Positions 1 to 9,054 are shown, counted from the stretch's first letter. The stretch is 64,000 nt of DNA from Patescibacteria group bacterium (GCA_031082005.1 JAVHLR010000001.1:63251-127250); one strand, 5' to 3'. The notes: generated by a model from the letters alone, not told the origin. Translations and numbers: made by a program.

Positions 1-789
1 AGGGCTCTGGCGTTGTTCGCGGCTTCGCTCAAGATGAAGGCTGAAATCGGCGATATCCGCGGACGTGCAGTGACGACTGTTGGGATCGCGCAGCTATTCA
101 TGGACTCGAATGACTTCGAAAGAGCCCTATCACTTCTTAGCCAGGCGGTCTTCGTGTTCCGTCGGCTGGGCGACCATCGAACCGAGGATGCTGCCCGCAA
201 CGTCCTTTGTTCAGCTTGGCTTGGATACGGTGTTGGTCGGATGTTGACAATGGAGGAGTTTACCGAGTCGGCTGAACCGGAGAACTGTGACAACGTACAA
301 GAAGTCGTTCGCCGAATCATTCCGAGCCTTAGGGCCAAAGCCGACCTTGTCGTCGGGGAGAACGCGGTAGTAGCCGCCGCGATGCTCGGCGACATTGGCG
401 GGATGTGCGAGGCGGTGGGTGACACCGCTCAGGCAATACAATGCTACAATAGGAGCATTGCCCGCGCGCGCCTGTGCGGCGAACAACGCATACTGGCAAA
501 CGGCCATTACAACAAGGCGATCGCGTTGGCAGGGGTTGGGAGGCTCGCCCAAGGAGTCGCTGAACTGCACGTTGCACGCCGGCTCTACGCGAAGCTCGGG
601 TTAGAGGACGTCTCAGATGTGGACACAATGCTTGACTACATAGCGAAAACTGCTCCCGCGGCGCGATCCCGGGAAGCCCCATCACCAGGCCGACGTCGGT
701 CCGCGCGGCCGCGGGCTAACGATGCTTGTGCGTGTGGCAGCGGCAAGAAATATAAACGCTGCTGCATGCTCCGGGATCGTCAACGATGA
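1..789 (+). CDS. TPR-like protein with C-terminal SEC-C motif (5' partial)
   Basis: The reading frame is open to the left edge, so the gene probably begins outside the window; the first possible start inside is TTG at 13. The visible ~260 residues are helical, with TPR-like pairs such as DTAQAIQCYNRSIARARLCG followed by NKAIALAGVGRLAQGVAEL. A basic, Pro/Arg-rich linker leads to a C-terminal zinc-binding SEC-C motif, CACGSGKKYKRCC. SEC-C tails occur on SecA and on many unrelated bacterial proteins, where they bind metal and often nucleic acid or ribosome surfaces. The repeats suggest a protein-interaction scaffold. No specific function can be assigned. GC-rich codon use matches the rest of the first 15 kb. 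Confidence 0.7.
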   Translation, partial: RALALFAASLKMKAEIGDIRGRAVTTVGIAQLFMDSNDFERALSLLSQAVFVFRRLGDHRTEDAARNVLCSAWLGYGVGRMLTMEEFTESAEPENCDNVQEVVRRIIPSLRAKADLVVGENAVVAAAMLGDIGGMCEAVGDTAQAIQCYNRSIARARLCGEQRILANGHYNKAIALAGVGRLAQGVAELHVARRLYAKLGLEDVSDVDTMLDYIAKTAPAARSREAPSPGRRRSARPRANDACACGSGKKYKRCCMLRDRQR

Positions 790-1331
790 GTCCTTGCGCA
801 AGCGTTCTGTTTCGCTAAGCTGGCCGAGTGCTCGTAGCGTGCCACAACCGCGCCACTTCCCGATGCGGCAAGCCCCGGCACCCGCTCCGCCCCTCGGTGG
901 GGTGTAGTAGCCGGTTCGAGCGAACTGGAATGAGCGGACTCGCGAATCCCGCCAGAGACCAGAGAAACCACGCCGTAGGCCGTAGCTTGCAGACACAAGC
1001 GCGCGATCCGTGCTCGATTCTCTTACCAACGCTCCCCGCAGACCTTGCCGGCTGGACCCCGTCTTGGGACGCGCCTGGGCATCTTCGCGCTGGCTCGTCA
1101 TGCCGCTTTCTGCTCGTCGCCGAAGCGGTGTTGGGCGACAGAGCTGCGGAGACGCGAAAGCCTCCGCGACGACGATGTGCTACGGCTCAGGCAACTTGAC
1201 GGCGTGCTGCGCGCACGGTGTCGTTGGACTGTGAAGGTGTGACGCGTCGGCTTCGACGCCCCTCACGGCCAATCGGAGCAAACCCGCGCGGTCAGAAGGG
1301 CGTCGCTGCGCTGAGCAGGCACCCTACCTGT
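790..1331. other. Gene-poor stretch, no supported gene
   Basis: About 540 GC-rich bases between the SEC-C protein and the recombinase. Short overlapping frames exist on both strands but none has a ribosome-binding site or a recognisable protein. I see no tRNA, terminator or clear att duplication. As it lies directly upstream of a tyrosine recombinase gene, a recombination site here is possible but not demonstrated. Confidence 0.4.
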
Positions 1332-2630
1332 ATGCACAGCCACATCCCAGCTTTCATCCAACACCTCTCAGGTCGCCGTGCTGCCCGCACGGTTCTTTCG
1401 TATGGGGCAACCGCCTCGGCGTTCGCAGAGTTCTTCGACGCGCGGAAGCCCGTGGATGTCCCGATGCCTGCGGATGTCGAGGCCTTCCTTGCCCGACCAA
1501 CGAACACGGGCGGTCGTCGTGCGCCAGCAACACGGAACCAGGAACTCGCGGCGCTCCGAGCGTTCACGAAGTTCGTTGCGTCCGCCCAGGGCTGGAAGGT
1601 CGACCCGACCGAGGGAGTTCCGTTCGTCCGCGAGCCTGCTCATGACCCTGCCGTGCTCACGGCCTTCGAATTGCGCCGGTTCTTCCTCGCGGCTGCGTGG
1701 ATCGAGGATCCGCTTCGGCGGTCGCTGTCCCTTGCTCTCCTCGCGGTCCTGTCGCAGGTCGGGCTGCGCGTACATGAGGCGGTCGCGCTCGAGCTCGACA
1801 GGGTTGACCTTGTGACGGGGACCCTGGTCGCTGTGCGCGGAAAAGGAGGGACAATCTGCGACCTTCCGTTGAACGCGCCATCGCTCGCCCTGCTCACGGC
1901 CTGGATCGCCGACCGGCAACACCTGGCGTCCGCTGACGAGCCGGCGCTCTTCGTGTCATCGCACGGGACCCGCTTGTCAGTGCGGTCGGTACAGCGATTG
2001 ATGGAGACGCTGCGCAGGGCCACAGGAACGCCGAAGCACGTGACGCCCCACACCCTGCGGCACACAGCTGCGACCCTCGCACTCACCATGGGCGCAGATT
2101 TGTCTACAGTCGCAGACCTTCTCCGACATTCCGACCTGAATACCACGCGTCGTTACCTGCACCTTGTTGATGAGCGACGCCGAGAAGCTGTCCGCAGGCT
2201 TGGATGCTGCGTCCCGAAGGAGATTCTGCCCGATGACGAGAAGCCCGCCGCACTACGGGAAGGGCCGGCCTCCGAGGGGTGCGGGGTCGAGCCTGCCCTC
2301 GACAACCACCAAGGGCGCAGCGAGACGAGCGAGAATTCTGTTCGCACAGAACAAATGACAACACACGACCCCCTTGACGTCCAACACCGCTTGTGGGACA
2401 GTCCGTCCCCGAAGATGGCGCCCAAGGCGCCTGACCTGACCCGGAGCAAGGAACGCGGTCCTCTTTCGAAGAGGCACCGTGCGTCTGCACTCCATTCGAA
2501 CGAGGGGACTCCGAACGATGCAGTGCGAATCCAAGCGATCTTCGCCTTCGGGCTCGCGCTCGGCCTCTTGGTCTGGCCGATGCACGCAACGCTCGCGACT
2601 CGGCAGGCCTTCGTCCCTTCGCCCGGATGA
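1332..2630 (+). CDS. Tyrosine recombinase/integrase (XerC/D-like) with long C-terminal tail
   Basis: 432 residues from ATG 1332; the frame extends upstream to 1218, but the N-terminal SAM-like core domain starts right after this ATG. Catalytic signature: Arg in GLRVHEAVALELD (~residue 145), Lys in RGKGG, HTLRH (~239), then RHSDLNTTRRYLHL with the second His/Arg box and the nucleophilic Tyr (~273). This is a complete active site, so the enzyme should cut and rejoin DNA through a 3'-phosphotyrosine. After ~residue 290 the protein carries a ~140-residue low-complexity tail ending in one hydrophobic stretch (IFAFGLALGLLVWPM). Family members normally stop soon after the Tyr, so the tail may be read-through into non-coding DNA after loss of the original stop. 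It could act on a second, nested element or a cassette array. Confidence 0.85.
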   Translation: MHSHIPAFIQHLSGRRAARTVLSYGATASAFAEFFDARKPVDVPMPADVEAFLARPTNTGGRRAPATRNQELAALRAFTKFVASAQGWKVDPTEGVPFVREPAHDPAVLTAFELRRFFLAAAWIEDPLRRSLSLALLAVLSQVGLRVHEAVALELDRVDLVTGTLVAVRGKGGTICDLPLNAPSLALLTAWIADRQHLASADEPALFVSSHGTRLSVRSVQRLMETLRRATGTPKHVTPHTLRHTAATLALTMGADLSTVADLLRHSDLNTTRRYLHLVDERRREAVRRLGCCVPKEILPDDEKPAALREGPASEGCGVEPALDNHQGRSETSENSVRTEQMTTHDPLDVQHRLWDSPSPKMAPKAPDLTRSKERGPLSKRHRASALHSNEGTPNDAVRIQAIFAFGLALGLLVWPMHATLATRQAFVPSPG

Positions 2631-2739
2631 GCCGCGGACTCAGCTCCGGGGATGCGAGGACATCCAAGGGCGATCAATCAACGTGCTTCGGGCGCGTGCA
2701 GCATTCCTGCGCGCGTCCATTCGTAATGGGAGAACGACG

Positions 2740-3174
2740 ATGAAGGCAAGGTGGGTATTCGGATCGATCGCTGTGGCACTATTCCTCGTCGGCTGCGTGA
2801 AGGCACCCGCGGTGCCGCCCGCAAACGTGGCACCAGAGGACGTGAAGCTGCATGTCCTGCAGAACGAACGGGCGGCCAAACAGTACGACGGAAAGCGCGT
2901 GCGCACAGTCGCCAAGTTCATGGGCATGTCGGGAATGCGCGAGGCTCCTCCCGGCTACGACGAGAACTGGCAAGGCATGAGCGTCATGGTTTGCGACATG
3001 AGCCAGTCCACCATGGGCGGCAACATCCAGTTCGTCGCCCAGGAGCCGACCGCGACCAAGATGCTCGAGCTCAAGAACGGCACAGCGATCGAAGTCGTGG
3101 GCATCGTGCGCGAGGGCGGCATCGTCAACAGCCTCGAAGTCGAGAGCTACAAGGCCGTGGAGAAGTGCGAGTGA
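2740..3174 (+). CDS. Small lipoprotein, unknown function
   Basis: 144 residues from ATG 2740, with GGGAGA a few bases upstream. The N-terminus MKARWVFGSIAVALFLVGCVKAP is a lipoprotein signal peptide with a lipobox ending at Cys 19. The mature part has a tandem-strand look (GKRVRTVAKFMGMSG, NGTAIEVVGIVREGGIVNSLEVESYKAVEKC), similar in pattern to OB-fold-like periplasmic lipoproteins, but I cannot name a family. Two Cys (VMVCDMS and the C-terminal EKCE) could form a disulphide. It is followed 23 bases later by a second lipoprotein gene on the same strand, so the two are probably co-transcribed. Confidence 0.75.
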   Translation: MKARWVFGSIAVALFLVGCVKAPAVPPANVAPEDVKLHVLQNERAAKQYDGKRVRTVAKFMGMSGMREAPPGYDENWQGMSVMVCDMSQSTMGGNIQFVAQEPTATKMLELKNGTAIEVVGIVREGGIVNSLEVESYKAVEKCE

Positions 3175-3197
3175 TGTCCGTTTGAGGGAGGGGCGCG

Positions 3198-4748
3198 ATG
3201 ACAACGACACGACAAACCCAAATCCAAGGCACTCAAGGGATCTTGTTCGTCTGGCTCGTGATCCTCCTTTTCGGTTGTACGACGAGCGACGGGAACAACA
3301 GTCAGAGCGTCCCGGGCAATGGCGGCGTTGGCGGGAACTCCGGTGTTGGCGGGTCGGTCGTGGGTGGTGGACAAGGAGGAGGCGGCATCGGAGGCAGTGA
3401 TTCCGGAGGCAGCGCCGGAACTGTAGCTGGATCGGGCGGCGAAGAAAGTGACGGCAGCGCAGGTGTGGACTCAGGCACCGGAGCGGGGGGAACGGGTGTG
3501 GGGGGCACCGGCGGCTCGACCTTCGATGGCGGGGACTCTGGCACGATCTGCTACGACCCGCTCATCGAATGCAGTGGAACATGTGTCAACCCAAAGACAA
3601 GCCTCGAGCACTGCGGTCAGTGCGGAATCTCCTGCGGCCCGAACCAGCACTGTTTCTTCGGCATCTGCAAATGCAACGATGACAACGCGATGCTGTGCGG
3701 CAACGACTGCACGCCCAGGGACGACCGAAGCTGCACTGATTGTGGGATCGCGTGCCCCGAGCGGTCGCACTGCAATGCTGTGGCCAACCCTCCCCACTGC
3801 GACCCGTGTGCTTCCGGTTTCGAACTGGATACGACAACCGGGGCCTGTCGCAAGCCAACGCGTGACTGGTGTGGCGCCGATTTTCTCAACTGTGCTCCGG
3901 ACCAGTACTGCAAACCAGCGAGCATGAACGGCCCCTATGGGGGGTACTGCCAGTCAAGCTGTGGGGAGACAGACTGCGACGGTGTGTGCACGAGTCTCGG
4001 GTACGACAGCGCCAACTGCGGTGCGTGCGGTAACGAATGCCCGTCGGATGCGGTGTGTGAGTCCGGGCAATGCCGGCCGTACTGCAAACAACTTGGCTTC
4101 TGTGACGGGGTTTGTTCCGATCTGGCCAACGACTGGGCAAACTGCGGTGCCTGCGGCAAGGTGTGTCCGGCCTGGTCGGGATGCACGCAGGGACAGTGCG
4201 ACTGCCCCGGGTCGGTTTGCAACGGGCAGTGCGTCGATACCAGCACGGACTCGAACAACTGCGGCGGGTGCGACGCGGCCTGCATCGGTGACTCGGAATG
4301 CCAATTCGGGACCTGTGCCTGCCAAAACGGTGGAATCGTATGCAGTGGAAAATGCACGGCCGGGCCGAACGACCCAGGCAACTGCGGCAGTTGCGGCCAT
4401 AACTGCCCGTCGGGCACTCCGTGCTACATGGGTACTTGCGGTTGCCCGGCGTACGCTCCCATCCTCTGCAACGGCGAGTGCCTGTCTGCCTACAACACGA
4501 GCAACCACTGCGGGTCGTGCGGACACGCCTGCCCCGCCACCCAGTACTGCAGCAACGGCCTCTGCAAGGACGGAAACGAGCCCACGCCCGTCTGCGAAGC
4601 GCACTACGAGCTCGCCACGTGTTTCGAGTGGCTCGAGACTCTCGGATACACCATGTACGTGTGCACGGGCAGCCCACCACCTGCCGGTTTGAGCTGTCTT
4701 CTCTACTACTCCGACTACACAAGCACCTGGGCGTACTGCTGCAAGTAG
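3198..4748 (+). CDS. Cys-rich secreted lipoprotein with CGxCG repeats (myxobacterial type)
   Basis: 516 residues. The signal peptide ends in a lipobox (LLFGC), followed by ~85 residues made almost entirely of Gly/Ser/Val (VGGNSGVGGSVVGGGQGG and similar), then about eight repeats of ~40 residues of the form CxGxCVD...NCGxCGxxCPxGxxCxxGxC, and a Cys-containing C-terminal tail. Long Gly-rich linkers after a lipobox and this repeat (often mis-annotated in databases as tryptophan synthase alpha chain) are a hallmark of Myxococcota surface proteins. Dense regularly spaced Cys imply disulphide-bonded modules exposed outside the cell. The exact role is unknown, possibly adhesion or recognition. Together with the next gene it is strong evidence that this part of the window is of myxobacterial origin. 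Confidence 0.85.
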   Translation: MTTTRQTQIQGTQGILFVWLVILLFGCTTSDGNNSQSVPGNGGVGGNSGVGGSVVGGGQGGGGIGGSDSGGSAGTVAGSGGEESDGSAGVDSGTGAGGTGVGGTGGSTFDGGDSGTICYDPLIECSGTCVNPKTSLEHCGQCGISCGPNQHCFFGICKCNDDNAMLCGNDCTPRDDRSCTDCGIACPERSHCNAVANPPHCDPCASGFELDTTTGACRKPTRDWCGADFLNCAPDQYCKPASMNGPYGGYCQSSCGETDCDGVCTSLGYDSANCGACGNECPSDAVCESGQCRPYCKQLGFCDGVCSDLANDWANCGACGKVCPAWSGCTQGQCDCPGSVCNGQCVDTSTDSNNCGGCDAACIGDSECQFGTCACQNGGIVCSGKCTAGPNDPGNCGSCGHNCPSGTPCYMGTCGCPAYAPILCNGECLSAYNTSNHCGSCGHACPATQYCSNGLCKDGNEPTPVCEAHYELATCFEWLETLGYTMYVCTGSPPPAGLSCLLYYSDYTSTWAYCCK

Positions 4749-4788
4749 CAGACCCGGTCCGATGGCTCGGGATGACTGGAGCAAGAGG

Positions 4789-5919
4789 ATGAAACGCGCA
4801 TTTCTTGTTGGTGTGTTGGCATTCGCCGCGACCCATTCTGGTTGCGGCAGCAGCGATTCGGATCCCCCTGGAGGAAGTACGGGCGGAAGCGACGGCGGGA
4901 CCGCGGGCACAGGTGGAGCGTCTGGATCAGGCGGAACGGGCGCGGGCGGTGTCGGCGGCTCTGGAGGTACCACGAGCCAGCCCGAGATCCTCGCAGACGA
5001 CCTGGACAAAGTGCAGTGCGTGGGGACGGATGGATCGAACATCTACTGGGGAGACTGGTACGGGGTGACAACCGACGGAGGAATCAAGACCTGTCCGGCC
5101 GGAGGTTGCGGCGCCGCGGGACCGTCCGTCGTCATTTCTGGGCTTGAGCAAGGGCACGGCTGCCAACAGGTTATCGTGAGCGGCAAGAACCTGTATTGGT
5201 TCGATGGGGCTCTGCAGCGATGCTCGTCGTCGTTGCCTGCTTGTGACAGCCCAATTGGTCTTGGTGGCTATGTCGGACACAGCGGCAGTTGTGCAATCGA
5301 CGCCGCGCATGCGTACTGCACGGGCAATGATCAGTACTCTGGCAATCTCATTCGTGTTCCACTCTCCAGCACCGGACAAGGCAACTACGATTATTTCAGC
5401 AGCAGCGAGTGGGTCGGGGCTGTCGCGACGAACGGCCAGCAAGTGTTCTGGACTGGCGAAGGAAGCATCAATAGCTGTTCAACGAATGGCTGCGATAGGG
5501 TGGTTCTCGCCTCCGGGTTGGACGACCCGACCGCCGTTGCTGCCACAGCAGAGAATGTCTACTGGATGTCTCGCGATGGTCTGTTCTCGTGCCCCACTTC
5601 GGGCTGCGGCATGGCGCCAAGCAAGCTCGCGGGTGGCCCATCAACGGTGAATCCACCATCCATGGGGGAACGGATCTGGGCGGAGATGCAGGCTTCCGGA
5701 GGAACACTGTACTGGCTGTGGCGATACGCCGACTCTGATTCAGGTATCTATCGTTGCAGCGAAACCGATTGCGCCACGACCTTGACTGCGCTTGCAAAGG
5801 AAGAGACGACTCGATCGATGGCACTCGACGCTGGATTCGTCTATTGGGTGCGGTACACCATCAACGACTCAATTATGGGCACTCCGGGTCCGGGCACAAT
5901 CCTGCGCATCGCAAGGTGA
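4789..5919 (+). CDS. Secreted lipoprotein with YW-rich beta-propeller-like repeats
   Basis: 376 residues from ATG 4789; the frame opens at 4762, but the signal peptide starts here, with GCAAGAGG upstream. MKRAFLVGVLAFAATHSGCGSS gives a lipobox, then a Gly/Ser linker of ~45 residues, then repeats with the theme xxxxNIYWGD, KNLYWFDG, QQVFWTGEG, ENVYWMSRDG, GTLYWLWRY, FVYWVRYT spaced ~40-50 residues apart. Such regularly spaced Tyr-Trp blades with paired Cys (CPAGGCG, CSTNGCD, CPTSGCG) are typical of the propeller-like secreted proteins common in Myxococcota. Ligand and function are unknown. It lies 40 bases after the Cys-rich lipoprotein gene, probably in the same operon, and ends at a strong terminator. 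Confidence 0.8.
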   Translation: MKRAFLVGVLAFAATHSGCGSSDSDPPGGSTGGSDGGTAGTGGASGSGGTGAGGVGGSGGTTSQPEILADDLDKVQCVGTDGSNIYWGDWYGVTTDGGIKTCPAGGCGAAGPSVVISGLEQGHGCQQVIVSGKNLYWFDGALQRCSSSLPACDSPIGLGGYVGHSGSCAIDAAHAYCTGNDQYSGNLIRVPLSSTGQGNYDYFSSSEWVGAVATNGQQVFWTGEGSINSCSTNGCDRVVLASGLDDPTAVAATAENVYWMSRDGLFSCPTSGCGMAPSKLAGGPSTVNPPSMGERIWAEMQASGGTLYWLWRYADSDSGIYRCSETDCATTLTALAKEETTRSMALDAGFVYWVRYTINDSIMGTPGPGTILRIAR

Positions 5920-5925
5920 AATAAG

Positions 5926-5949
5926 AAGGCGGAGCAAGTGCTCCGCCTT
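5926..5949. terminator. Bidirectional stem-loop between convergent genes
   Basis: A perfect 10-bp stem, AAGGCGGAGC / GCTCCGCCTT, with loop AAGT lies between the end of the rightward lipoprotein operon and the end of the leftward operon. The U-tract is short on both sides, so termination strength is uncertain. Confidence 0.65.
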
Positions 5950-5982
5950 CGAGTAGGTGTGGGAGGTCGCGTCCTCCAGCCG

Positions 5983-6183
5983 TCAACGCCGCTCGACGTC
6001 GTTTTCCGCCTGGACGTCCGCCCGGATCTGCAAGGTGCCAGACACGGGCAAGGCATCAAGCCGACAGGTGAGGGATCCGTCGCGGTTCACGTAGGCGATC
6101 CCGATCCTCGTCCAGTAGCTCTTCTCGCCGCGCTCGGTGATGGCGTAGACGGTGCGGGTCTCGGTAGGTCGTCGATCGTTCAT
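5983..6183 (-). CDS. Small conserved-looking hypothetical protein, last gene of leftward operon
   Basis: 66 residues: TVYAITERGEKSYWTRIGIAYVNRDGSLTCRLDALPVSGTLQIR. The pattern (error-free strand-turn-strand with ...SYWTRIGIAYVNRDGS...LDALPVSG) resembles short proteins found next to DUF932 and recombination genes on proteobacterial mobile elements; that comparison is from memory. It begins 11 bases after the DUF932-like gene, so it is translationally linked to it. No catalytic motif is visible; a small nucleic-acid-binding or regulatory protein is possible. Confidence 0.6.
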   Translation of the reverse strand: MNDRRPTETRTVYAITERGEKSYWTRIGIAYVNRDGSLTCRLDALPVSGTLQIRADVQAENDVERR

Positions 6184-6194
6184 GGCGTCTCCCG

Positions 6195-7286
6195 TCAGCT
6201 CTTCGCGGTTGCGAGGTAGAGGCCCGAGGCCCGTTCGAGTGCAACGCGCTCTTCTGGAGTGAGGCGCTGCGCCGCGAGAGTCGCGGCTTGCGAGATGCCG
6301 AAAGCGGTCTCCTCGGGTTCCTCGCGATATGCAGAGAGGAGATCCGGCAGGATCCGCATCGGGAGCCTCGCCGAGAGAAGCAGCGAGCGGAGTTCGGTCT
6401 CGATGTTCGAGATGATGCGCGTGCGGCCTTGCCGCAGGATCTCCGCGCCCTGCCTGAGCTTGCTCGGTAGGTCCCCGAGGCGCTCGATGAGGATGTCCTT
6501 GAGCTTGCCCATGTCGAGGCCGCGGTGGCGTCGCTTCAGGAGCAGCGCATCAGGCATGGGCGCGGTCATACCGTTTCGGCAGAGGAGCCGCGTCAGATGG
6601 AGCGAGATGAAGAGACTCGCATAACCCACGCCCGAGTTCCGGACGAGGAGCCCGCCCCACACGTCTCCGACGTCTCCGGGACCGCCCATCTTGTATGGCT
6701 CGCCCACGGCGACGACGTAGCTTGCCGTCCGGTCGGTCACATCGCACCGGATGAGGCGCTGCGCGTGGTCCGAAGGAGCGAGAGCCTGGGCAAGCAGTCC
6801 CGCGACCTCGGCGTCGGCGATCGCGCTGTAGCCCGTGGAGACGATGGCCCGGACAAGTCCGGGTTCGGCGTTGTCGATCGTGCGACGGGTGCGGACCTTG
6901 ACCGCGCCCGTGCCTCGCGCGAATCGGCGGTTGAGCTCGTCGGCCTGCTCGCGCGGTCCCGCGTTCTCGAACCACTTGTCCCAGCGCAGGCCCAGGAGGC
7001 TCGCGCACTGCCGGCGGCTCCAGTCCGTGAAGGTGAAGTCGCCGAGGCCGGGAACGGCCAGGGTGCCGTCGGGCGAGAGACGCAGGTCGCGTACCGCGAG
7101 AGTCACGTCGGGGTTGTCCGCCGACTCCTCTGCCGTGAAGCGTTCCGCGAGTTCGGGCAGGGTGCGGACGCGGGTTTCGGCCCGCTCTGCCGTGGTCCGT
7201 GGGCGTGAAAGCTCACGGATGGGGAAGGGCGACGGGGGTCGCAGGGATGTGAGGGTGCGATCGATGACGGTCGAGACATGTTCCAT
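6195..7286 (-). CDS. DUF932 (phage/plasmid-like) protein
   Basis: 363 residues if translation starts at ATG 7286, which has GGAGG five bases upstream on the coding strand; the frame continues upstream and an alternative start is ATG 7370. The core (LGDFTFTDWSRRQCASLLGLRWDKWFENAGPREQADELNRRF ... VGEPYKMGGPGDVGDVWGGLLVRNSGVGYASLFISLHLTRLLCRNGM) fits DUF932, a family found on phages, plasmids and integrative elements, often beside recombination genes. The biochemical role of DUF932 is not established. Downstream of the nuclease gene in the leftward operon. Confidence 0.75.
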   Translation of the reverse strand: MEHVSTVIDRTLTSLRPPSPFPIRELSRPRTTAERAETRVRTLPELAERFTAEESADNPDVTLAVRDLRLSPDGTLAVPGLGDFTFTDWSRRQCASLLGLRWDKWFENAGPREQADELNRRFARGTGAVKVRTRRTIDNAEPGLVRAIVSTGYSAIADAEVAGLLAQALAPSDHAQRLIRCDVTDRTASYVVAVGEPYKMGGPGDVGDVWGGLLVRNSGVGYASLFISLHLTRLLCRNGMTAPMPDALLLKRRHRGLDMGKLKDILIERLGDLPSKLRQGAEILRQGRTRIISNIETELRSLLLSARLPMRILPDLLSAYREEPEETAFGISQAATLAAQRLTPEERVALERASGLYLATAKS

Positions 7287-7453
7287 GGGGTCCTCCAGCC
7301 GGCCGTCGGAAAGAAGTTCCCGGAGATGGCCGTCCGAGTCCGCGAGCGGGTCGTGGCTTCGGACGGACATGGGAGAACGAGGTGAGGTGGCCCCGGGGAA
7401 CGCAGGACGTGCCCCGGAGCTTTGCGTGTGAGAAGTTGGATGACGGAGCGAGG

Positions 7454-8308
7454 TCAACCGGCCGGAAGCGGCTCCGGCTCGCGGTCTCTCGCGTGGAGCG
7501 GGATGATGCGGCGTTCGCTTGCTGGGGCGAGATCGCCAGAGAGGCAGGTCCTCGCGTATTCGCATTCGAAGCAGAGGTGCGAAGGACTGGGCGGAAAACG
7601 GCCTGCGGCGATCGCGTACTCGGTTTCGGCGGCAGCAGTCGTCCACCACTCGTCTTGTTGCTCGCCGCGCTCGATCTGGAACGTCTCAAGCCGCGGTTCA
7701 CGCTTGAGCTTCACGAGAACGTGGATCTCGATCTTCGACGGTCCGCCCTCGAGCGCGTTGCGCGCGTAGGAGTACGCACCGACCTGCAGGTGTCGCTTGA
7801 GGTCGTGCTCATTCCATCCGCGTGAAGATGTCTTGAGCTCCACGACACGACCATCTTCGAGCACGAGGTCGAAGTAGCCCTTCATGGGTCGGGGCAGCAG
7901 TTCCCCTGTCGAAGGATCTACGATGTCGACCTGGAAAGGCACTTCCACGGATTTGACCGAGAGATCGCCCATCTCGGCGAGGTAGACGCGGAGCAGCTTG
8001 CGTGCTTCGGCCTCAAGCGATTCTGGCGTCGAGGTCTTCCAGCGCACAGGGACGCCCGCGGCGCCCGCCTGAAGGTCTGCCGCGAGGACACTCTCCGCGG
8101 CGACGACCTCCGGCGTCCTGCCGGAGAGTCGCTCCTCGAACCACCACCCTATTGCGCTGTGCATGGCAGACCCCAGGATGAGCTGGATCGAGCGGAACTC
8201 CGGTTCGACCCCAAGCACGTAGCGGCAAGCATACTTCCGGGCGCACATCGTGAAGCACGTGATTTGGGAAGCCGAAGTGGTCGGTGGCAATCGGATGTTA
8301 CGCGGCAT
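7454..8308 (-). CDS. PD-(D/E)XK nuclease, RecB/Cas4-like with Cys cluster
   Basis: 284 residues from ATG 8308 (MPRNIRLP); an upstream start at 8362 is less likely because it would overlap the preceding gene further. Nuclease motifs: GSAMHSAIGWWFEE (motif with the early His), KGYFDLVLEDGRVVELKTSS (D...ExK core) and QVGAYSYARN (QhxxY). An N-terminal Cys (QITCFTMC) and a C-terminal CFECEYARTC could ligate an iron-sulphur cluster as in Cas4 and AddB. Family members trim or resect DNA ends. It overlaps the end of the putative annealing protein by 11 bases, which suggests the two work together, as an exonuclease/annealase pair in phage-type recombination. No Cas genes are nearby. Confidence 0.8.
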   Translation of the reverse strand: MPRNIRLPPTTSASQITCFTMCARKYACRYVLGVEPEFRSIQLILGSAMHSAIGWWFEERLSGRTPEVVAAESVLAADLQAGAAGVPVRWKTSTPESLEAEARKLLRVYLAEMGDLSVKSVEVPFQVDIVDPSTGELLPRPMKGYFDLVLEDGRVVELKTSSRGWNEHDLKRHLQVGAYSYARNALEGGPSKIEIHVLVKLKREPRLETFQIERGEQQDEWWTTAAAETEYAIAAGRFPPSPSHLCFECEYARTCLSGDLAPASERRIIPLHARDREPEPLPAG

Positions 8309-9050
8309 GACTCGCGTCTCCGTGGTTCGACTTGCCGTTGCCCTTCCTTTCGGCGAGTGCACGCTTCAAGGCATCAATTGCGCGTGAGGCGTCAGCCCTT
8401 GTGGCGTATTCGAATCGCTCTACCTTGAGGGCGACAAGCGCGCGGGCGGCTGCAGTCTCCCGACTCTCGCCCAAGTCGTACACGAGCCGGAAGACAAGCT
8501 TCTTTTGCTCGTCGGTCATCGCACGTCTGTCTGACGGATCCGCCTCAGTCGGGCGGTCGTCGCGACCTCGGAAGCTCTCAGGTCGAGCGTCGCGTGGCGG
8601 CGCGTTTGGCGGTGAGGCGGATATCGGCTTCTCGCTTTGTTTTGCAGCTGGCGCCGGCGCATTCTGTTCTGCCTGAAGGGCAATATCCTCGCCCAGCTCC
8701 TCCAAAGCGACTTCGCCCACATTCACGGCGATGCGTAGCGCGCGAGCAATGGCTCGGGTCTCTGCCATGCGGATGATATGAGGAGCAATCCTCCTGTTCA
8801 CGTTGCTCGGATTCGCGTCTCCCACGCCTGCGAATACACCTTTGCGCGTACGGATTGAGGCGGCGACGATGGCGGTACGGCCGTTCGACTCGTCCGGGAG
8901 CTGCACGAGCTTGGTGCGCACGGCCTTGAGGCCATCCTCATGCGCGAGTGCGAGCAGTCCCTTGTAGGTAATGGCCTCGACTTCGCCGACGACCCGGCCG
9001 TGCTCATCCTTGATGGAAATGCGGACGATGAAGCCTTCTTTGCGCAGCAT
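8298..9050 (-). CDS. Putative single-strand annealing/recombination protein
   Basis: 250 residues. The N-terminal ~120 residues contain FVRISIKDEHGRVVGEVEAITYKGLLALAHEDG, then VVAASIRTRKGVFAGVGDANPSNVN and PHIIRMAETRAIARALRIAVNVG. The block with RxAETRAxxRALR is typical of Rad52-like/ERF-like annealing proteins and of relatives on mobile elements. A Pro/Ala-rich linker leads to a helical C-terminal domain (MTDEQKKLVFRLVYDLGESRETAAARALVALKVERFEYATRADASRAIDALKRAL). The gene lies between radC-like and nuclease genes in one operon, which fits a recombination role. The family call is by pattern only and moderate. Confidence 0.5.
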   Translation of the reverse strand: MLRKEGFIVRISIKDEHGRVVGEVEAITYKGLLALAHEDGLKAVRTKLVQLPDESNGRTAIVAASIRTRKGVFAGVGDANPSNVNRRIAPHIIRMAETRAIARALRIAVNVGEVALEELGEDIALQAEQNAPAPAAKQSEKPISASPPNAPPRDARPESFRGRDDRPTEADPSDRRAMTDEQKKLVFRLVYDLGESRETAAARALVALKVERFEYATRADASRAIDALKRALAERKGNGKSNHGDASHAA

Positions 9051-9054
9051 GGCG

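Noticed and set aside
905..985. tRNA-like GGTTCGAG sequence left of the recombinase
   Set aside because: No T-stem pairing or acceptor stem could be drawn.
3886..5042. Long minus-strand frames opposite the lipoprotein genes (316 and 362 aa)
   Set aside because: Antisense shadows of the Cys-rich repeats; composed of Arg/Ser/Cys or Ala/Val repeats with no starts or motifs.
7454..8308. cas4 of a CRISPR system
   Set aside because: No repeats or other cas genes in the window; the nuclease is embedded in an element recombination operon.
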